From Sphingobium sp. Ant17 (GTDB taxonomy: Bacteria > Pseudomonadota > Alphaproteobacteria > Sphingomonadales > Sphingomonadaceae), in NCBI RefSeq assembly GCF_000588875.1, contig NZ_JEMV01000036.1, forward strand, positions 1 through 41,653: 41,653 bases of DNA, written 5' to 3'. The position numbers and the translations under genes are program-made. Position 1 is the first letter of the stretch, and each line of letters begins with the position of its first letter. Under the pieces are notes generated by a model, which saw only the letters and a list, made by a program, of their open reading frames with translations, was not told where the DNA came from and made no database searches. Positions 41,331 through 41,653 of the stretch are shown piece by piece.

Positions 41331-41653
41331 CGGTTGTATAATCGCATCCCTGCAGTCAAGCGTGGTTGGCATGGGAAGGCTAATCGCGTCGGGCAGGGCG
41401 TCGACACGTTAATCAACCTTGTGCTTGTTTTTCTCAATACGGCGTGTCGCGCGAGGGTTTTCGTATGCCGGGAGCAGGGTTGTCTTCGCGGTCGGCATAA
41501 AGCCGCCGCATGATGGGTCTCCGCAGGCAAGGTCTTCCTATGTTTTGTGCGCAGTCTTTAAAAAGCTGCAGCCGTTAAAGCGGAATGACCTGACCCACGT
41601 CCGCGGCAGGGACGCCTCAATACGTCAGATGCTGACGCGCTGAGAAGTTAAGC
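41331..41653. other. No recognised gene; sequence beyond the DUF3560 break
   Basis: These 323 bases show no convincing gene or structural RNA. The composition is less G/C-rich than the run before it. The DUF3560 gene is truncated at the left edge, so this may be the end of a mobile element or of a deletion. No terminal repeat could be matched. Confidence 0.4.

Noticed and set aside
41419..41643. 74-codon plus-strand frame at the window end
   Set aside because: It has no ribosome site or recognisable sequence and lies in a low-information region.
1..41653. CRISPR arrays, tRNA or rRNA genes
   Set aside because: No regularly spaced direct repeats and no cloverleaf or rRNA core sequence were seen on either strand.

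Overview
The window looks like part of a conjugative plasmid or integrative conjugative element from a sphingomonad (Sphingomonadaceae, Alphaproteobacteria). The basis is the high G+C coding style, an F-type transfer operon, a MucR-type regulator, a complete PRTRC (ParB-Related, ThiF-Related Cassette) block, and a proteobacterial isopeptidase-type lasso peptide cluster of the kind known from Sphingobium, Sphingopyxis and Caulobacter. No rRNA, tRNA, CRISPR array or replication initiator was found. The assignment rests on recognising protein families by eye, without database searches.

Layout. (1) 1-3914, minus strand: start of an F-type type IV secretion operon, in transcription order a small exported protein, a DsbC-like thioredoxin, TraA pilin, TraL, TraE, TraK and the beginning of TraB, which carries an apparent frameshift. 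(2) 3915-4258: a 344-base divergent control region with several inverted repeats. (3) 4259-15064: cargo centred on a lasso peptide cluster. It has XRE and GntR regulators, a 44-residue precursor at 6055-6189, the B peptidase and the C cyclase on the plus strand. On the minus strand are a FecI-type sigma factor, a FecR-type sensor, an STN-containing TonB-dependent receptor and an AtxE2-like lasso isopeptidase. (4) 15341-20752: a MarR regulator with a short upstream coupled ORF, a PD-(D/E)XK-like nuclease, a CHC2/TOPRIM primase-like protein, a GNAT acetyltransferase, an IS110-family transposase and a MucR-type regulator whose 3' end abuts the transposase gene.

(5) 21113-27355, plus strand: the PRTRC cassette (ParB, E, C, F, B, A with a JAMM motif, and ThiF/E1-like). 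(6) 27480-29640: small proteins, a VapBC toxin-antitoxin pair and a Mom-like DNA-modification protein whose likely 5' end is interrupted by a stop codon. (7) 29665-41330: a long plus-strand run of plasmid accessory genes, mostly unknown, built around a 1717-residue DNA methylase/SNF2-type helicase. It includes a DUF5983-like protein and ends in a truncated DUF3560 protein. (8) 41331-41653: no recognisable gene.

How it fits together. The transfer operon would move the element. PRTRC, TOPRIM, nuclease, methylase-helicase and Mom-like genes look like maintenance or anti-restriction functions. VapBC would stabilise inheritance. The lasso cluster is a self-contained cargo: B and C make the peptide, the TonB receptor probably imports it or a related peptide, the isopeptidase opens the ring, and FecI/FecR probably couple receptor occupancy to expression. 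The predicted peptide has an 8-residue Gly1-Asp8 ring and a 13-residue tail, resembling sphingonodin I.
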